NCBI GenBank assembly: GCA_964474455.1
Contig: CAYYSU010000002.1
Location: forward strand, 33,582-97,581
Direction: 5' to 3'
DNA length: 64,000 bases
Origin: BM520 sp964474455
GTDB lineage: Bacteria; Bacteroidota; Bacteroidia; Bacteroidales; BM520
Position numbers and translations under genes: made by a program
Notes under the pieces: model-generated
The model's database searches: none
What the model was told of the DNA's origin: nothing
What the model saw: only the letters and a program-made list of their open reading frames with translations
Shown here: piece by piece, positions 35,883 to 44,516 of the stretch
Numbering within the stretch: position 1 is the first letter of the stretch
Layout of the letters: each line of letters begins with the position of its first letter

Positions 35883-38807
35883 ATGATTGAGATACATGGT
35901 AAATATTTGGTGCTTCTGCTCCAAAGGAATTCCATGTTGGGTTACATCGCATTGCCATATCTTGTTGTTCCTTCCGGCAAAACAGTATTTGCCCTCTCGG
36001 AACGATTTACAAATGCTCATGTGGAAGCCTGGCAGGATGAGGTGAATGATGATATCTCCGCTTTGGCAAAAAAGGCTGAATCATACTCTGATCATGAGCT
36101 CTTTCGGCGTTTTTGTACCAAAAAAAATAAAGAAACGGCTTCTTCGTTTCTGAAAACTATAGAGCCGGAACGTATCAAGAAGATTATTCGTCCGGAAGTG
36201 CAAAAAGCTGTTAGCGAGGTTCTCTTTAAAGCAATGAAAATTGGATTACTGGTTTTTATGCGCGAAGATACAAGAAGTGTTTTTCTTGGCGATGCAATAG
36301 GCTTTTCTACGCAGCCCATAGATACAACGATGCAGTTTGACCGATGTGATGATGGAATTGATTATCGTCTTACTTTTCATTATGAAAATCAATTACTGCC
36401 TGTTAGTGAACTTAATACAGTGATTCTTACAACCCTTCCCGCATGGGTGCTGATGGAAGATAAACTATATTATTTCCATAAAGATTTTGATGCCAATAAA
36501 TTGAAACCGTTCCTAAAAAAAGAGAGCCTGCTTATTCCCCAAAGGAATGAAAAGGAGTATTTTAGAAAATATATCCGTAAGAGTGTTCGTGGCGGAAATG
36601 TTATTGCAAAAGGTTTTGATATCACGGATCTATATCCTGCTCCCATTCCGGTATTGAGTTTTGAATACAATCCATTTTTTAAACCTACTCTTTTACTATA
36701 CTATATTTATGGAGAGAAACGTATTGATGCTGCAAATACTGGAAAGGTTTTCGTGGACCTTAATATTGAGGATGATGAATATTTTTTTCTTAAGATACAC
36801 CGTGATGCCAAGGCCGAGAGTATCATAAATCATAAATTATCTGATATGGGAATGGTCAGTATTGCTCGTGGTACCTGGTCGGTAAAGGAGGCAGACGTTT
36901 CCACGGAATCATTCCTACAGTGGGTGAATGCTAATGCCGGACGATTTAAGGAAGAGGGTTTTTATCTTGAAAATAACTATTATGAAAAAAATTATTATCT
37001 GGGTGGAATAACCCTTGAAATGAATCGGGATGACGGAAATGACTGGTTTGACTTGAAGATGATTGTCGTTTTGGAAAATGGTGTAGAGATACCTTTTTCC
37101 AAACTGAAGAATAATATTTTAAACGGTCGACGGGAGTATAGAGATAGTGATGGTCTTATTTTTATCATTCCGGAGGAGTGGTTTGCACAGTATGGCGATT
37201 TGTGTGAGCTTGGGAAATTTAAAGGTGAGAAGGTGAGGATTAATAGCTCTTTCTATCCTGTTTTTAAGGAGTTGGGATGGAGTTTGCCTGACACTGTAGA
37301 CGATGGGTGTGATGCTGAAGAATTGATGCCACCGGAAGCACTTAATGCTACCCTACGACCATACCAGATCGATGGATACCGATGGTTTAGAAAGCTTGAT
37401 CATTCAGGATTGGGCGGTTGTTTGGCGGATGATATGGGCCTGGGAAAAACAGTACAAACTATAGCTTATCTTATTTCGCAATATGAAGATGCCCAGCCGA
37501 AAGATAATTCGCTACAGGATGATTCGGGTCAATTGGATCTGTTCGCAGATGACATGCATGGGAAACTGCCTTTGGATTGGCCTTCCTTAATTGTTATGCC
37601 CGCATCGCTGGTTCATAACTGGTATCTTGAACTAGAGAAGTTTGCTCCCTCACTATTGGTTTACCGACATGCCGGTATTTCCCGTTCCAATGATTATGAT
37701 AGGTTCTTGAAATATCATATCATACTTACAACTTACGGCACTCTTCGAAATGATGTCTCTGAATTGCAGAAAATTAATTTTAAGAATGTTATTCTCGATG
37801 AGAGTCAGATGATAAAAAATCCTGATTCTAAAACACACAGAGCTGTTACTACATTGAACTCCGAGCGTCGTTTTGTCCTCTCAGGCACCCCTGTTGAAAA
37901 CTCTATTCTGGATCTGTGGGCGCAGATGGATTTTGTGAATCCCGGAATGCTTGGCGATAAGTCAATGTTTAAACGTGTGTTCCTGAAACCTATCGTGAAA
38001 GCCGGTAGTGAGGAAAAGATGGATAAACTAAGAAAAATTATTGCTCCTTTTGTTCTTAGGCGAACAAAAAATATGGTGGCAAAAGAGCTTCCTGCGAAAA
38101 TGGAGCAAACTGTATGGTGTGTTATGGCCGTAGAGCAAAAAACGGAGTATGAAGAAGAGAAATCACGTGTGCGTAACGAACTTCTTAATGAGATAGAAGA
38201 AGATGATATCCCTAAAAACCGATTTGCGGTGTTGCAGGCTCTCACAAAACTGCGGCAAATAGCTTGTCATCCTCAGCTGACAGGAAAATTAAATAGCGAG
38301 TCGGGGAAATTTGATACTGTTTTACAGAGGGTTGTAACCGTTACCCAAGAGGGACATAAAGTGCTGATGTTCTCCTCATTTGTGGAACATCTAAAAATTT
38401 ATTCCGCCGAGTTTGATGCTATTGGTATTGATTACGAGATGCTTACCGGAAGTACCAACGACCGAGAGAAGGTGATTCGGAATTTTCGTGAGAGTGAGAA
38501 TATAAAAGTGTTTCTGATATCACTGAAAGCCGGCGGTGTGGGGATAAATCTTACCGAAGCTGATTATGTCTTTATCCTGGATCCGTGGTGGAACCCCGCA
38601 TCTGAAAACCAAGCTATAGATCGTACCCATAGAATAGGGCAGGAGAAGAGCGTTTTTGTGTACAGATTTATCTCAAAAGACACCATTGAAGAGAAAATGC
38701 TTCTTTTGCAGAATCAAAAACGTGAGCTTGCGCAAGAGATAATTCGTTCAGGCGAAAACCCGATATTTAAAATGAGTCATGCAGAGCTCAAGCAATTGTT
38801 TTATTGA
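35883..38807 (+). CDS. SNF2-family helicase/ATPase
   Basis: A 974-residue DNA translocase. The N-terminal 470 residues are a poorly conserved extension of the bacterial SNF2 type. The ATPase core starts near 485: motif I DDMGLGKTVQT, motif II DESQ (DEAH-type box with Ser-Gln), motif III SGTPVENS, then the helicase C domain with MFSSFVEHL, SLKAGGVGINLTEADYV and motif VI NQAIDRTHRIGQ. The role in the cell is unknown; relatives work in transcription or repair. It probably shares a transcript with the LamG lipoprotein gene, an odd pairing. Confidence 0.9.
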   Translation: MIEIHGKYLVLLLQRNSMLGYIALPYLVVPSGKTVFALSERFTNAHVEAWQDEVNDDISALAKKAESYSDHELFRRFCTKKNKETASSFLKTIEPERIKKIIRPEVQKAVSEVLFKAMKIGLLVFMREDTRSVFLGDAIGFSTQPIDTTMQFDRCDDGIDYRLTFHYENQLLPVSELNTVILTTLPAWVLMEDKLYYFHKDFDANKLKPFLKKESLLIPQRNEKEYFRKYIRKSVRGGNVIAKGFDITDLYPAPIPVLSFEYNPFFKPTLLLYYIYGEKRIDAANTGKVFVDLNIEDDEYFFLKIHRDAKAESIINHKLSDMGMVSIARGTWSVKEADVSTESFLQWVNANAGRFKEEGFYLENNYYEKNYYLGGITLEMNRDDGNDWFDLKMIVVLENGVEIPFSKLKNNILNGRREYRDSDGLIFIIPEEWFAQYGDLCELGKFKGEKVRINSSFYPVFKELGWSLPDTVDDGCDAEELMPPEALNATLRPYQIDGYRWFRKLDHSGLGGCLADDMGLGKTVQTIAYLISQYEDAQPKDNSLQDDSGQLDLFADDMHGKLPLDWPSLIVMPASLVHNWYLELEKFAPSLLVYRHAGISRSNDYDRFLKYHIILTTYGTLRNDVSELQKINFKNVILDESQMIKNPDSKTHRAVTTLNSERRFVLSGTPVENSILDLWAQMDFVNPGMLGDKSMFKRVFLKPIVKAGSEEKMDKLRKIIAPFVLRRTKNMVAKELPAKMEQTVWCVMAVEQKTEYEEEKSRVRNELLNEIEEDDIPKNRFAVLQALTKLRQIACHPQLTGKLNSESGKFDTVLQRVVTVTQEGHKVLMFSSFVEHLKIYSAEFDAIGIDYEMLTGSTNDREKVIRNFRESENIKVFLISLKAGGVGINLTEADYVFILDPWWNPASENQAIDRTHRIGQEKSVFVYRFISKDTIEEKMLLLQNQKRELAQEIIRSGENPIFKMSHAELKQLFY

Positions 38808-38883
38808 CACCCTATAGCTACTTCCGTAGAAACGCATTGTCGTGATTATCTTTGTCTCCCCGTGTGTGTTACCGGGGAAATAA

Positions 38884-38917
38884 AAAAGGCTGTAAGGAAT
38901 CCTCCAAACAGCCTTTT
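38884..38917 (-). terminator. terminator of the C1 peptidase gene
   Basis: The arms AAAAGGCTGT and ACAGCCTTTT enclose a 15-base loop; the minus strand ends in a run of T. It lies 21 bases past the peptidase stop codon. A shorter T-run on the plus strand may also help end SNF2 transcription. Confidence 0.8.
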
Positions 38918-38938
38918 CAAAAATATTATGTGATCTGA

Positions 38939-40138
38939 TTACAGACCAAGTTTCTTTCTGATATTCTCAGGAATAGCATCTTTGTGAACCATAACATCTA
39001 TGGTTTGCTGTGCCACGAACGGTTTGCTTGCGAAGAAGAATCCTTCGTAGTCATTACCGGTAGTGTTCCAGCTGTTTTTCACCTTGTAGTAATGGTTGCC
39101 ATTCTGATCTTTGGCAATACCACACAGTAACATGCCGTGGTCGTCAGTAGTCATGTAGTTGTCAAAGTTCTCCTGACGCATCTCCTGAGTGACATTTTTC
39201 TCAGTAACGGTTCCGTCGAAGTTGTATAGTTTGCTCTGTTGCTCATTTTTTGTCATCTCGCTCCATTTTGCAACCTCAGACCCTGCGCTTGATTCAATTG
39301 GTTTTTCAGGAAGTATGGCAACACCATTTTTCCATGAGAAACCTTTATCGCTGACATCAGCACCCCAACCAACAGTATAACCGTTTTCTATGGAGTTATC
39401 GATAATCTCCATCATCTCATCCAGTGGTACATTATAAACGACATCGTGAAGCCAGTTGTCGGGTACCTCAATGATAAATGTTTCATAGAAAGGGTGGTGA
39501 GTAAAAGATCCGATCTCAACATAATCGTTCATATCCAGAGTAAGCTCATCGGCGAAAGTCTGTGGAGTATATTTTTTTCCCTTATAAGTAAAACTCTCTG
39601 GCTTTTCACCAAGATACGCATCAAGGATGCCATAATATCCATCCATCCAGACTTTTGTCAGTTTACGGTTTTTGTTTTTTATAACCCCATCAACATAGTT
39701 TTTAAGCACCTCTTCCTGCTCACCATGGACAAATTTTTCTTCGCCTTCGGGTAAACCTGTATATGCTCCTTCAGGAACGATACCAAAATTTTTCCATACC
39801 CATGTCACATCGTGGAAAGCTCCGCCACCTCCAAAGTTGAGGTTGCCGTGCCAACGTACATAGCGTTCTGCTTTTTCTTCAAAACAGTGGCGGATGATAA
39901 ACGCTTCCGAAAGATCATATTGACCTTTTCCTGTTCGGAGAAGTTCTGCCTCAAGCATAGCGAGACCAGCAAACGACCAACATGTGCCGCTGCGGTATTG
40001 ATCACGTACCGGTGTTACAGGTATTTCTTCGATCATAGTAAATTCATAACCTTTTTTATCTTCCTTTTTTTCTTCTTGAGCAAAAAGGAGAGGCGCAGCT
40101 ATCATGATAGCTAACAGCGTAACTAATACTCTTTTCAT
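38939..40138 (-). CDS. exported C1-family (aminopeptidase C/bleomycin hydrolase-like) cysteine peptidase
   Basis: A 399-residue protein with a signal peptide (AAPLLFAQ). Papain-type active site: Gln47 and Cys53 in DQYRSGTCWSFAG, His334 in TDDHGMLLCG and Asn355 in KNSWNT. The long insert between the Cys and His lobes is that of the PepC/bleomycin hydrolase group. The signal peptide makes it periplasmic or secreted, unlike cytoplasmic PepC. There is no T9SS tail. It has its own promoter and terminator; the UpxY-like gene is immediately upstream on the same strand. Confidence 0.9.
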   Translation of the reverse strand: MKRVLVTLLAIMIAAPLLFAQEEKKEDKKGYEFTMIEEIPVTPVRDQYRSGTCWSFAGLAMLEAELLRTGKGQYDLSEAFIIRHCFEEKAERYVRWHGNLNFGGGGAFHDVTWVWKNFGIVPEGAYTGLPEGEEKFVHGEQEEVLKNYVDGVIKNKNRKLTKVWMDGYYGILDAYLGEKPESFTYKGKKYTPQTFADELTLDMNDYVEIGSFTHHPFYETFIIEVPDNWLHDVVYNVPLDEMMEIIDNSIENGYTVGWGADVSDKGFSWKNGVAILPEKPIESSAGSEVAKWSEMTKNEQQSKLYNFDGTVTEKNVTQEMRQENFDNYMTTDDHGMLLCGIAKDQNGNHYYKVKNSWNTTGNDYEGFFFASKPFVAQQTIDVMVHKDAIPENIRKKLGL

Positions 40139-40160
40139 CTGTTTTAATTTAATGTTAAAG

Positions 40161-40168
40161 CAAAAATA
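40161..40168 (-). promoter_or_regulatory. -7 promoter element of the C1 peptidase gene
   Basis: The minus strand reads TATTTTTG, a TAnnTTTG match, 22 bases upstream of the ATG. It lies between the UpxY-like stop codon and the peptidase start. Confidence 0.5.
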
Positions 40169-40193
40169 TTAAAATTCGTATAATTTGTTTTCT

Positions 40194-40706
40194 TTATTCC
40201 GTGTGTCGTGTGGGAGAAAAAAGTGGCTTAAGATAATTCCGTGGAATCTTAACACAAATATCCTTTCCCACACTATCAATATTTATATAAACTCTGTTAC
40301 TATTCCCTCTCAACTCAATCTTTCCCCTGATCCCAGTTAATGAACCGGCGATAATCTCCACCTCTGTTCCTGCGCCCAATGGTACTTCTTCGTTCTCACT
40401 CTCTTCGTGTTGTTCGAGATATAGTTTTACTGCAATAATATGTTGCTCTGGAACAACGGAGGCTTTTCCCTGAATGCTAATATATTTTAGTGCTCCTTCA
40501 ACGTTTAAGGCATCGTAGTATTCTCTTCCGGTTACATTTACAAATATGTACCCTCGAAACAGCGGTTCCTCAACCATCTTTTTTCTATCGCTCCACTGTT
40601 TCAGTGTTTTGAGTAATGGCAGATAAACGGTAATACCCTTTTCCTGAAGCTGCTCCAGAACCTTTTTTTCCCAACGAGATTTAGTATATATTGCATGCCA
40701 TGCCAT
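40194..40706 (-). CDS. NusG paralogue of the UpxY transcription antiterminator type
   Basis: A 170-residue NusG-like protein that binds RNA polymerase to let it pass terminators. The NGN domain is at about 1-100 (WHAIYTKSRWEKKVLEQLQEKGI, FRGYIFV) and the KOW domain at about 115-160 (LGAGTEVEIIAGSLTGIRGKI). UpxY proteins normally head capsular or exopolysaccharide operons, but here no glycosyltransferase or polysaccharide gene follows; the only downstream gene on this strand is the C1 peptidase. The -7 element is four bases from the ATG. Confidence 0.85.
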   Translation of the reverse strand: MAWHAIYTKSRWEKKVLEQLQEKGITVYLPLLKTLKQWSDRKKMVEEPLFRGYIFVNVTGREYYDALNVEGALKYISIQGKASVVPEQHIIAVKLYLEQHEESENEEVPLGAGTEVEIIAGSLTGIRGKIELRGNSNRVYINIDSVGKDICVKIPRNYLKPLFSPTRHTE

Positions 40707-40710
40707 ATGG

Positions 40711-40718
40711 CAAAGGTA
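40711..40718 (-). promoter_or_regulatory. -7 element of the UpxY-like gene, leaderless geometry
   Basis: The minus strand reads TACCTTTG, ending four bases before the ATG, so the mRNA should have essentially no 5' leader. Confidence 0.6.
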
Positions 40719-40747
40719 AAAATATTCAACGTGTTACCTTAAAAGTT

Positions 40748-41938
40748 CTATGCTTTTTTACTCTTTTTGTCTTTCAGGAAAAGCACTGTAAGTAATATGA
40801 AGATGATACATATAAATAGCACAAGGATTCCCCCGTTAATATTAATTTTCATGGCATATCCCACCAGGAAAGGTATTATTGCTCCACCGGAAATGGCCAT
40901 CATCATAAGACCTGAAATCTCATTTGCCCTTAGAGGATATTTCTCAACAGTAATAGAGAATACTAATGGGAATATATTACTTACTCCCAGGCTTATGACA
41001 GCTATAATAATCCATGCAGAGAGTGTGCTGGGAGTGAATGCCAGTATTATCATCGCTATTGCTGCGAGAATTGCCGAGCTGATAAGGAATTTTCTACTGG
41101 AGATGCGGGTAAGCAGCATTGCCCCGATGAATGTCCCCGTCATCTTGGCAAAGAAATACACTGATTTACCATAGACAGCAGTCTCCATACTGACGTCAAG
41201 TTTTTCTGTCAGAAACGTTCCTATGTTTGAGTTGATGCCTACATCAATACCCACGACAGCAAATATTGCCAGTACCATAAGAAGTATGTATTTGTTTCCA
41301 AGCAGTGCAAAACATGATTTCATAGTTGCTCTTTCTGTCTTGTTGACCTGTACAGGGACTTTTACTGTACTGAGCCAAATAAAAGATATTATTGATATTA
41401 ATGCGAACAGATATAACCCATAACGCCACTCACCACCTGTTGTTCCTCCCAGCAGACCTGCCAGCCACGGTCCGATAACTGCGGCGACGAATGGACCTAC
41501 AACGGACCCCAAAGATTTTACGAATTGTGAGAAACTAAGAATACTTGATGAGCTGCCCTTGGGAACCACATCCACAAGAAGTGGGTTGGCAGATACTTGC
41601 AGAATAGTGTTTCCTATGCCCAGGAGTGCAAAGGCTGCCAGAATAACAGGAAGAGTATTGCCCATGATAGGAACAATAAGACCTATGGCTGTGATTAGGA
41701 TACCAACATTCAGTGCTTTTTTCTTGCCTACTTTGTCCTGCCATATTCCTACTGGAACCGATAAGAGAAAAAACCAAATGAATGCAACAAATGGAATCAA
41801 CTGAAGGATATACGATGGTGTGTTGGAATCTTTTCGTAATTCGTCAACGCCGGTACCCACCAAATCGATGAAACTCATTACGAAGAATGACATCAAAACG
41901 GGGATAATAATAGACCAGTTATACCTTGGCTTGTTCAT
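40748..41938 (-). CDS. MFS sugar transporter (FucP/GluP-like)
   Basis: A 396-residue major facilitator with about 12 membrane segments. The start is the ATG at 41936-41938; the longer frame from 42091 would cross the promoter and operator region. Features: the MFS loop VGIWQDKVGKKKALNVG between TM2 and TM3, GIGNTILQVSANPLL and SQFVKSLGSVVGPF in the N half, and SGLMMMAISGGAIIPFLVG in the C half, as in the FucP-type sugar:H+ symporters of Bacteroidota. The substrate is not determined. The promoter carries a perfect palindrome at 42014-42033. Confidence 0.85.
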   Translation of the reverse strand: MNKPRYNWSIIIPVLMSFFVMSFIDLVGTGVDELRKDSNTPSYILQLIPFVAFIWFFLLSVPVGIWQDKVGKKKALNVGILITAIGLIVPIMGNTLPVILAAFALLGIGNTILQVSANPLLVDVVPKGSSSSILSFSQFVKSLGSVVGPFVAAVIGPWLAGLLGGTTGGEWRYGLYLFALISIISFIWLSTVKVPVQVNKTERATMKSCFALLGNKYILLMVLAIFAVVGIDVGINSNIGTFLTEKLDVSMETAVYGKSVYFFAKMTGTFIGAMLLTRISSRKFLISSAILAAIAMIILAFTPSTLSAWIIIAVISLGVSNIFPLVFSITVEKYPLRANEISGLMMMAISGGAIIPFLVGYAMKININGGILVLFICIIFILLTVLFLKDKKSKKA

Positions 41939-41978
41939 AGATTTCGTTTTATCAGTAAATAATGGTTTCTCTTTGATG

Positions 41979-41986
41979 CAAATGTA
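41979..41986 (-). promoter_or_regulatory. -7 promoter element of the MFS transporter gene
   Basis: The minus strand reads TACATTTG, a TAnnTTTG match, 40 bases upstream of the ATG. No clear -33 TTG is present, which may mean an activator is needed. Confidence 0.6.
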
Positions 41987-42013
41987 AGATAAAATTTTGA
42001 GTTGTCGCAGTGT

Positions 42014-42033
42014 GGCTGACACATGTGTCAGCC
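42014..42033. promoter_or_regulatory. perfect 20-bp palindrome, candidate operator of the MFS gene
   Basis: GGCTGACACATGTGTCAGCC is a perfect dyad whose near edge is 27 bases upstream of the -7 element of the sugar transporter gene. It has no T-run, so it is not a terminator. Position and symmetry fit a binding site for a dimeric regulator; which one is unknown. Confidence 0.6.
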
Positions 42034-42089
42034 CTCTGGAGTTTGGTTGATTTCTTATGCAGAAAAGTGCTTTAAAGGCAATGCCAACC

Positions 42090-42122
42090 AAAAAGAGACC
42101 GCCCTTTCAGGGCAGCCTCTTC
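42090..42122 (-). terminator. terminator of the AOR gene
   Basis: On the minus strand AGAGGCTGCCCT pairs with AGGGCGGTCTCT (two wobble pairs) around a three-base loop, followed by five T. It lies about 50 bases past the AOR stop codon. Confidence 0.8.
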
Positions 42123-42174
42123 TTCGCTTAAAATATGTGTATTTGGGGTCAGCGGTGCTGACGTTATTCTTCGT

Positions 42175-44325
42175 TTACTGTAGATCTTTCACTACTTCTA
42201 CCAGCTCGGGAAGATCCATTCCGATATTTTTCAGGTGTTCCAGTTTTGGAATACCGTTTTTATTCCATCCCCGACGTAGGTAAACAGCATCAAGAAGTTT
42301 TTCATATTGCTCTTCGCGGAATTTTCTTGTGATAGCAATTTTTTCTTCCGTAGATTTTCCCTCAGGATCGATACCGATTTTTTCTTTCATCAGGGTATCA
42401 TAACGTTCCTGTCGTGATTCATACTCTTCTGCTGTTACGGGGCCTGCGGCACGGTATGGCTGAGCATCAAATTTACGTGTGCCCATGCCACGGCGGATGC
42501 CGAATATGCGCTGGAAGTTATATACGCGCTCACTCATGCGAATCATCTCTTCTTTATCGAATTCACGACCGGTAACGGCTTTAAAAATAGTAACATAGTT
42601 GTCCACGTGCTCCGGTACTTTTGCCGGTTCATCAGTTTCGGCGTTGTTCACGGGTTCTACATCATTCCATGGAAGCTTACAGAGACCCACCAAACCAAAC
42701 CATGTTCTGAACATGGGGAAGTAGTGAAGTGCTTCTGCTTTATCTTCGAATGTAGGAATCTGGTTGTTTACCATGTCCATGAAGATAAGCCATGCTTCAT
42801 CATGCTGAGGTCCTTTGTTTGTCATTGCAAACCCACCCTGCTGAGCCAGCGACTCTTTAGATACATATTCAGAATACTCAAGACCTTTATTAACCATGCC
42901 TATGTCGTTAAGGAAATTTGCATCACCCCAACCTTTTTCTATGAACATCTCTTTCATTTTCTGAACACCCATTCCGGCGATTTTTCCGAATCCCTCGCCG
43001 CGAGCGAGCTGGTGCATCATCTCCATGGCGTTATCGGCATTTCCGAAGTTGAGCTTCAGCCCACCGGTGCGCTCTTCATTGAGGATACCATTCTCATAGC
43101 ACTCCATTACGAATGCTGTCAATGTTCCCCAGGTGATAGTACATATACCGTACGTGTCGCAGTAGAAGTTTGCTTCGATGATATAATCAGGGTTGAAGAT
43201 ACCGCCGTTAGCACCCAGACCACCTGCATTTTCATATTCCGGTCCGTCAACGATTACTTTGTCACCTTTATAAGGACCTGTGCGCAGTTCGTAGTTGTCA
43301 ATACCTTTGGCGCACGACATATTACAGCCAATCCAGCAGCCATCGGGGACGCCTTGTGTAAAACGGCTTTTCCACTCATCGGAGTCAATTTTATATGTGT
43401 CAGGGTGCGAACCGAATTTGTAGTTATGAACAGGTAGCAGATCATAATCGTCCATGATTTCTACAAGGTGAGCTGTGCCTTTACCGCGCATATCGCATTG
43501 CGATGCATCGAGGTCACGCATCTCTTTATTGAAATTCCTGCCACGTTCCATGATGGCTTTCATGTCCACAACATTGTTGAGGTTGCCTTTTACTCCATCG
43601 ATTTTGGCAACGATAGCTTTAATGTTTTTATTGCGGAATACAGATCCGAGGCCACCGCGACCTGCCTGCTTCAGTCGTACCACTTTACGTTTAGGATCGT
43701 AGAAGCTGAAGTTTAGCATTCCTATGATAGAGTGTTTTGCTGCCTGTCCCGTAGATACAACGGCGATATTCCTTTTGTCCTTCTCGTCCTCAGCATACAT
43801 CTCTGTCAGAACCTCTGCTAACACATGACTGTCCCATGGCTCTTTGGGAGCCTCTTCTATGGAAACGGTCTCTTTGGTTTGGTCTATAACGAGGATAACA
43901 TCTTTATCTGATTTACCCTGTACCTCCACGGCGTCAAAGCCTGCAAATTTGGAGAAAGGACCAAAGAACCCACCCACGTTGGAGTCCATCACGTTACCTG
44001 TAGGAGAGATACCGACACATATTGCTTTGCCTGCACCTGAATATTGAGTGATACCACAAATAGGCCCGCCACTGATAACAATTTCATTTTCATTGTCATC
44101 CCATTGGGTCTCAGGGCGTGTGGCATCCCAAAGCAGTTTTAAACCGAAACCTTTTCCTCCCACAAATTTATCTTTCATCAATTGTGTAACAGGTTTCTCT
44201 TCGATACTGTTATCATCAAGATTGATATATAGAGTGCGGTTGTTGTAACCCTTTTCTATAGGAGCCCATTTGTATTTGTATTCCTTTAATACCTTATGAG
44301 CATTTTTCATTTCCTCAATGTTCAT
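42175..44325 (-). CDS. aldehyde:ferredoxin oxidoreductase, tungsten-type
   Basis: A 716-residue cytoplasmic enzyme of the AOR family, which oxidises aldehydes (or reduces acids) with ferredoxin, using a tungsten-bispyranopterin and a 4Fe-4S cluster. N-domain signatures are present (VGGKGFGLKLLWD; SGAGKAICVGISPTGNVMDSNVGGFFG). The cluster cysteines are C330, C334 and C338 (spacing x3, x3) and C549. Characterised archaeal AORs have C-x2-C-x3-C as I recall, so the first spacing is one residue longer. It has its own promoter (44365-44372) and terminator. The metal-related operon lies just upstream. The natural aldehyde is unknown. Confidence 0.92.
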   Translation of the reverse strand: MNIEEMKNAHKVLKEYKYKWAPIEKGYNNRTLYINLDDNSIEEKPVTQLMKDKFVGGKGFGLKLLWDATRPETQWDDNENEIVISGGPICGITQYSGAGKAICVGISPTGNVMDSNVGGFFGPFSKFAGFDAVEVQGKSDKDVILVIDQTKETVSIEEAPKEPWDSHVLAEVLTEMYAEDEKDKRNIAVVSTGQAAKHSIIGMLNFSFYDPKRKVVRLKQAGRGGLGSVFRNKNIKAIVAKIDGVKGNLNNVVDMKAIMERGRNFNKEMRDLDASQCDMRGKGTAHLVEIMDDYDLLPVHNYKFGSHPDTYKIDSDEWKSRFTQGVPDGCWIGCNMSCAKGIDNYELRTGPYKGDKVIVDGPEYENAGGLGANGGIFNPDYIIEANFYCDTYGICTITWGTLTAFVMECYENGILNEERTGGLKLNFGNADNAMEMMHQLARGEGFGKIAGMGVQKMKEMFIEKGWGDANFLNDIGMVNKGLEYSEYVSKESLAQQGGFAMTNKGPQHDEAWLIFMDMVNNQIPTFEDKAEALHYFPMFRTWFGLVGLCKLPWNDVEPVNNAETDEPAKVPEHVDNYVTIFKAVTGREFDKEEMIRMSERVYNFQRIFGIRRGMGTRKFDAQPYRAAGPVTAEEYESRQERYDTLMKEKIGIDPEGKSTEEKIAITRKFREEQYEKLLDAVYLRRGWNKNGIPKLEHLKNIGMDLPELVEVVKDLQ

Positions 44326-44364
44326 GGTTCAATATGATTTATGGTGAGTATATAATTATTAATG

Positions 44365-44372
44365 CAAATGTA
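44365..44372 (-). promoter_or_regulatory. AOR -7 promoter element
   Basis: The minus strand reads TACATTTG, an exact match, about 40 bases upstream of the ATG. Confidence 0.65.
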
Positions 44373-44413
44373 GCACAAAAAGAGTGGTATAAAAAGAAAA
44401 AGTGAATAAATAC

Positions 44414-44437
44414 CGATATGAAAACATGTGCATATCG
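44414..44437. promoter_or_regulatory. inverted repeat upstream of AOR, candidate ModE-like operator
   Basis: The arms CGATATG and CATATCG are exact inverse complements, ten bases apart. The repeat begins 41 bases upstream of the AOR -7 element. The CG-n-TAT half-site is like E. coli ModE operators (CGnTATA arms), and a ModE-like gene lies in the next operon. Binding is inference. Confidence 0.45.
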
Positions 44438-44516
44438 ATGAAATACAGAGCGTTATGGTTTTTATGGGTCTAAAGCTGTTTGAAATGAACTGTTTAGAAG
44501 CGGGCAGAGGATTATA

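Noticed and set aside
42607..43437. 276-codon plus-strand open frame
   Set aside because: Antisense shadow of the strongly conserved AOR gene, with Phe/His/Cys-rich nonsense composition.
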